64,000 bases of DNA from Lateolabrax maculatus (Eukaryota; Chordata; Actinopteri; Acropomatiformes; Lateolabracidae). A program made the position numbers and the translations under genes. Below, in pieces: positions 59,961 through 64,000 of the stretch (its first letter is position 1; every line of letters starts with the position of its first letter). The stretch is from NCBI GenBank assembly GCA_031216445.1, contig CM062218.1:5167001-5231000 (forward strand). The letters run 5' to 3'. Below the pieces are notes generated by a model, which saw only the letters and a program-made list of their open reading frames with translations, did no database searches and was not told where the DNA came from.

Positions 59961-60356
59961 GTACCCAGCAGACCGCGTTTTGTCGCTTTGTAACCGGTTA
60001 TTGAAACACATGAGGGGGGGGATTGGGTTTGTCGGCGACGGGAGCGCCTGCAGGAGCCAGGGAAAGGCGCAAGAGAAAGTGTTACAGAGCGGTGTGAATG
60101 GCATTGTGGCATTGCATATTTCCAGGGGGATTCGTTTAAGACTTGCTCAGCTGCACTTTAAGATGCTCGTCGTGCGCCCATGAGAGATGGGGGGGGGGGC
60201 TTCTGCTTGTGCAAATGCTTCACATTTATAAAGTGGCTTGCAGCGACGAAGCATGCAAAAAGAAAGAAAGGAAAAGTAATTTCAGGTAGTTTAAACATCT
60301 TGTTGTTTCTCTCTCTCTCTTTTTTTTTTTTCTCGCATGTGTTCCCGACAGAGCGC

Positions 60357-60458
60357 ATGGGCTTGACAGAACGGGAAACCCAGCCCATGTTCAGATGGCT
60401 GATCTCGAACTGTTTTACTTTGATCAGCCCGATCCGAGAGACGCCTCCCCGGCTTTAA
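60357..60458 (+). promoter_or_regulatory. Upstream ORF overlapping the tmem74 start
   Basis: ATG at 60357, six bases past the predicted acceptor, opens a 33-codon frame that runs past the tmem74 ATG (60395) in another frame and stops at 60456-60458. A second in-frame ATG is at 60387. The first ATG has C at -3 and G at +4, a modest context, whereas the main ATG (cagATGG) is weak-to-moderate as well. Such an overlap usually lowers translation of the main ORF. Confidence 0.55.
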
Positions 60459-61204
60459 ACAAGCAAAGTGTCAACGAGATCAGCTGCAGGGGCGGAAAGC
60501 GCCGACCTCCCGGCGGAGGAGAGGCTCCGGCACCACGGACAGAGCCCCGCAGAGCCGCGGGGCCGCCGGAGGAGACGGAGACGTCCTTCACCTGCACACA
60601 CCGGCATGAAGAGGAGGAGGAGGAGGAGGATGTCCAGATGATGGGGACAGGTCCACAAACCTGCAGACTGAGCCGGAGCTCCTCGAGTGAACTCTACGAG
60701 GAAGAGGAGGAAGTGGCGGAGGAGGAGGAGGAGGAGGAGGAGGACATCCCGGAACTTTACCTGCTGTCCGACGACGACCTGTCCTCGGACGGCTCTGGGA
60801 AGTCCGTGGACTACGGCTTCATCATCGCCGTGACGTGCCTGGTGACGGGCATCTCTCTGGTCGCCATATCCTACACGGTCCCCAGGGACGTGCGGGTGGA
60901 GCCGGACAGCGTGTCCGCCCGGGAGATGGAGCGGCTGGAGAGGGAGAAAGCCCGGGTGGGGGCCCATCTGGACCGCTGTGTCATAGCGGGACTGTGCTTG
61001 CTCACCCTCGGGGGCGTGCTGCTCTCCACCCTGCTCATGGTCTCCATGTGGAAAGGGGAGATGATGAGGAGGAAAGCCTTCGCCTACTCCAAACACGCGG
61101 CGAAGTTGTACGGCTCGATCAGTCTGAGAGCGGGCTGCAGCCCGACCCGGGAGCCCTGCTCACATCTGTCAGCGGCGGATGAGGATTTGGAAGTGCTCAG
61201 CTGA
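60395..61204 (+). CDS. tmem74: Transmembrane protein 74
   Basis: TMEM74 is a lysosome/autophagosome-associated two-pass membrane protein reported to promote autophagy. The single coding exon gives 269 aa; human TMEM74 has 305, and the difference lies in the poorly conserved N-terminal half. Residues 134-241 match the family: SGKSVDYGF, a first membrane span at about 140-161 (ending ISYTVPRDV), the charged stretch SAREMERLEREKARVGAHLD, then CVIAGLCLLTLGGVLLSTLL in the second span (195-219), then MWKGEMMRRKAFAYSKHAAK and LYGS. The N-terminal half is acidic, with poly-Glu tracts at about 72-78 and 102-116 and a Ser run at 95-98. Synteny with trhr, nudcd1 and eny2 favours tmem74 over tmem74b. No start codon further upstream is in frame with the conserved part. 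Confidence 0.94.
   Translation: MADLELFYFDQPDPRDASPALNKQSVNEISCRGGKRRPPGGGEAPAPRTEPRRAAGPPEETETSFTCTHRHEEEEEEEDVQMMGTGPQTCRLSRSSSSELYEEEEEVAEEEEEEEEDIPELYLLSDDDLSSDGSGKSVDYGFIIAVTCLVTGISLVAISYTVPRDVRVEPDSVSAREMERLEREKARVGAHLDRCVIAGLCLLTLGGVLLSTLLMVSMWKGEMMRRKAFAYSKHAAKLYGSISLRAGCSPTREPCSHLSAADEDLEVLS
60608..60750 (+). repeat. GAG/GGA trinucleotide tracts in tmem74 coding sequence
   Basis: Two nearly pure GAG runs (60608-60630 and about 60718-60743) encode glutamate stretches in the cytoplasmic N-terminal half. They are likely length-variable between individuals. Confidence 0.85.
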
Positions 61205-64000
61205 ATTTATGGACAGGACAAGCGGGACAAAGACTCAGAAGTGCTTGGGAAAGCCTGTGACCCTTTTTTTTTAAAGGACAGGTTCACCTTTTTTCAAGCC
61301 TGTCTTAATACAATGCTCACATGCCCTTAGGCAAATAAGAGTTTTTGTGTTTTGTAGTTGATCCTTCTGGTCATACTGGCCCTGAAGAGATCCATTTCTA
61401 ATCCAATTCCACTGTAAGTGATTGGGGACAAATGGTGTTTAAAAATGTACTTTAAAGTTCAGCTGAAGCTAATTTGATGGTTTAACAGTTGGATTTGCAG
61501 GAGTTCAGGACAAAAACAGGCCTGGTGCTGCTTCAGGTATCCCACTGGTGAAGCAATTAAATAGAATCCAGGAAGTCCAGACTGAGCTACAGATTCATGA
61601 GTTTGAAGGCTTATCAGATGCCAGAACACTGCACGGAGGTTTTTAATACTCTGAGACAGGATTTTACAACTCTGGAAAAAGTTATCACAGCGGTAATTAT
61701 GTAATCTTTAGTCGTGCAGATTGCTGGATAACAGTAGAAATACAGCGTTTTCATTACAAAATAATCTCCAAGGACTGTGCGCTCACACATATTCGATTGG
61801 CCAGTGCTGCACCTTGCCCCGTCCCTGTGTCACCAGACTGGTATTATTTAAATGAACGAGGAGATTGGGGTTTTTCATGCAGGGCTAAAGCCTCATATTA
61901 ACCTCAGATAAACATTGAAATGTAATGGTATGGATTTCTTTGCAACAACCAATTACTCATTTTTGTACACATGGGCATGTTCATCTTGTATTAAGAGTTG
62001 AACCTAACCTAGGCTATACATGATGATGAGCTGTACAAAATTATTAGAAAAAAATAGTTTTCAAGGTAAAACATGTAAGATGCTTTCCTGAAATATATAT
62101 TTTGTTTACATTGCTGGATGGCGGTTTGCCTTATGATGATCTATCTGACTCACGTTTCTGTTTACCAATGCATCACTGCTTCTAATGGTGCTGCTATTTC
62201 AGTGAATTCATGTTTACATGCCGATGCAGACTTGTGTGTTCAAGGCCTGTTTATAGTTCAAGGGAAATCAAAGCTGAACCAGGAGCGGTGTCACTGTCAC
62301 TGCCTTCACTTTTCCACCTTGGCGGAAACTGCACTTCACTGAATTGCGACTAACGAAGCCGTGCAGATCTGGTTTACAAAAACAACAATTGCATGAATCC
62401 GTGTTGAACTCCAAAGAAATGCTGTTTGATATAATTGTGACATGCTGAAGTGATGCTTGTATTTGCTCAGATTTGTTGAAACACAAATAGTAATACCACA
62501 GGAGGTGTAATTAGATTTTGTGGTTGAGCACCGACGTCGGGGAAGCTCAGTTTACCCCAAATACACTTGGGGATTTTGACTGCAGATGTTCAAAAGCATA
62601 CAGAGAGAGACAGAGAGAGAATAAACAAACCCCCGGGGGAAAGCTCTCCTGGTAATTGGTGTTATTTAATTGCACGTGGGAGGCCTGTGAATCAGTGAAA
62701 ATAAAAATAAAAAAAAACATTTTAACAACTGCCTCAATCAAGCCCGCTTCACCCACCTATCAAAAACCAAACCATTCCAGCTGAAATGTTGGCGTGAAAT
62801 GTTACATTGCATTCAGGGGGAAGGAAGTAATGGATAGCCTGCTCTGACAGAAGATGCTGTGAATGAACAATTGTATCCCCTACTTACCGTGTGCAGAAAG
62901 CTGTGCTATGCACCCTCTGTAATTGGAAGTGCTTACGGCCAGCAGGATCACATTATCCTCCACACGACCTTCGCTCACTCTCACCTCGTTAATGTAATTA
63001 AACAGGGGGAATCAGCTGCTCTCTTAATGAAATATTAAGTTGATTTCTAGTGCTAAGGGGGGTTTCCCTTTAATTGTATGAACGGTAACATCCCCTCTCA
63101 GATGAGTTATTTTGTGATGACGTGTTCCCCACCTATCTTCAACCTGACTCATCTGCTTCAGTTGGTGATTTCTTACATTTCCCAGGTTTAAATTATTATT
63201 TTCTTGACAGCCATCAAAGAACAGCTGTGAGCTTGTTGCATTAAGTATGCTGGATTGGAGAGAGTGGTATAGCATAGTAAAAGCAATGGAGTGAGTTTTT
63301 CAGTTTGCTTTCTAAATCAAAACCTTCAATGCACTCTGCCCCACTGAGGCTGCCGGCCTGTGGGGATACCAGTCTTTCCAGCTCCTGTTCAATACATAGA
63401 TTTCTTCCAGTTGAATCAAAACGATAAAACATCTTAGCCAGTAAAGACTGTATTCTGTTGCACAGAAAACATCAAAAGCAATTAACAGTATAAACAGAAG
63501 GTCACCATAGATCATGAGCTGTTTCTAAAATAATTTAAAATAACAGTTTTAGGAGTCCAAGATTTAATGTGTTTATTAAACTTAATTGCAAATCAGATGT
63601 AACATTTATATCTGCGTACATAGATAAGAGTGTTTCAGAGTTAGTAGTATTTATTCAGCTTGGACTGAGTAGAAAATATCTGAGTACGCTAACCTCACTG
63701 ATGTTATTTGGTTATTTAAGTTTATTATTAACGTACCTTATTTTTAACTGACTAACTTCTTGGGTTTGAGTGATGTGTAAATGTCCACTGAGCTTGTAAA
63801 CACTTACATTTTAACTACAGGAGCTGATGTAATCAGTTGAACTGTGTGGGGGTGGTTTGATCAGGTTTTGATTGAACAGTGATGTTTCCCTGGTAACATA
63901 AGCAAACAACTGTTATCAGACTCTGATTGGTGAATGGAAAAAGCTGACATCTTTTTCCAACTCTGCACACCCTCTTCAAACCAGTAAAAAAAAAAAAGCC
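61205..64000. other. Downstream flank of tmem74
   Basis: The first 700 bp are mainly a diverged repeat (61270-61915). From about 62350 to 63100 the sequence is repeat-poor, moderate in GC and rich in TAATTA-type motifs, which is how conserved non-coding elements look by eye. No coding gene is recognised; ORFs near 63024-63515 on the minus strand are not protein-like. Confidence 0.65.
61270..61915 (+). repeat. Diverged dispersed fish repeat
   Basis: Starts aaaggacaggttcacctttt then ttcaagcctgtcttaatac, a family start I recall from fish genomes. It runs through ccactgtaagtgattgggg to atccaggaagtccag, gtttgaaggcttatcagatg, ccagaacactgca, ttacaaaataatctccaagg and actgtgcgct. The last five blocks match 30225-30545. 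Confidence 0.6.

Noticed and set aside
60455..61096. 213-codon minus-strand ORF
   Set aside because: Antisense shadow of the tmem74 coding exon; the Leu-rich run is the complement of the GAG tracts.
1..64000. CRISPR array, operon or phage-like gene cluster
   Set aside because: The repeats present are microsatellites and dispersed eukaryotic elements. All real genes are spliced or vertebrate single-exon genes.

Overview
The window reads as genomic DNA of a ray-finned fish, most likely a percomorph teleost. The genes are vertebrate orthologues with GT-AG introns. The non-coding DNA is AT-rich, dense in CA/GT and GATA microsatellites, and littered with short decayed repeats of kinds common in teleosts (hAT-like and Tc1-like fragments, a tRNA-derived SINE, LINE fragments). 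There is no sign of bacterial, plasmid or intact viral organisation.

Four protein-coding genes can be reconstructed exon by exon. (1) eny2, minus strand, 3053-4566, four coding exons, 96 aa: the small ENY2/Sus1 subunit shared by SAGA and TREX-2. (2) nudcd1, plus strand, 5049-35513, ten coding exons, 584 aa: a CS/NudC-domain protein (CML66). (3) trhr, minus strand, 46132-48500, two coding exons, 399 aa: the thyrotropin-releasing hormone receptor. (4) tmem74, plus strand, one coding exon 60395-61204, 269 aa: a two-pass membrane protein. Order and alternating orientation match, in mirror image, the human 8q23 block TMEM74-TRHR-NUDCD1-ENY2, which supports every assignment. The genes do not form a common pathway; the block is conserved synteny rather than an operon.

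Layout: 1-2882 is AT-rich flank with no convincing gene. 3053-4566 is eny2. 4567-5048 is a 482-bp spacer that must hold both start regions of eny2 and nudcd1. 5049-35513 is nudcd1, with introns up to 7.2 kb that hold most of the repeats. 35514-46131 separates nudcd1 from the tail-to-tail trhr and contains a 130-bp duplicated block with homeodomain, POU1F1-like and E-box motifs. 46132-48500 is trhr. 48501-59960 is upstream of both trhr and tmem74, which diverge from each other. 59961-61204 is the tmem74 5' intron and coding exon. 61205-64000 is downstream flank with low-repeat sequence that may include conserved non-coding elements.

I found no new enzymatic or defence system. The points most worth a second look are the duplicated putative regulatory block between nudcd1 and trhr, an upstream ORF overlapping the tmem74 start, the compact eny2/nudcd1 divergent promoter with a YY1-like start codon, a 662-bp element with inverted ends, and several perfect hairpins. 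Repeat family names come from memory of fish genomes, not from a search.
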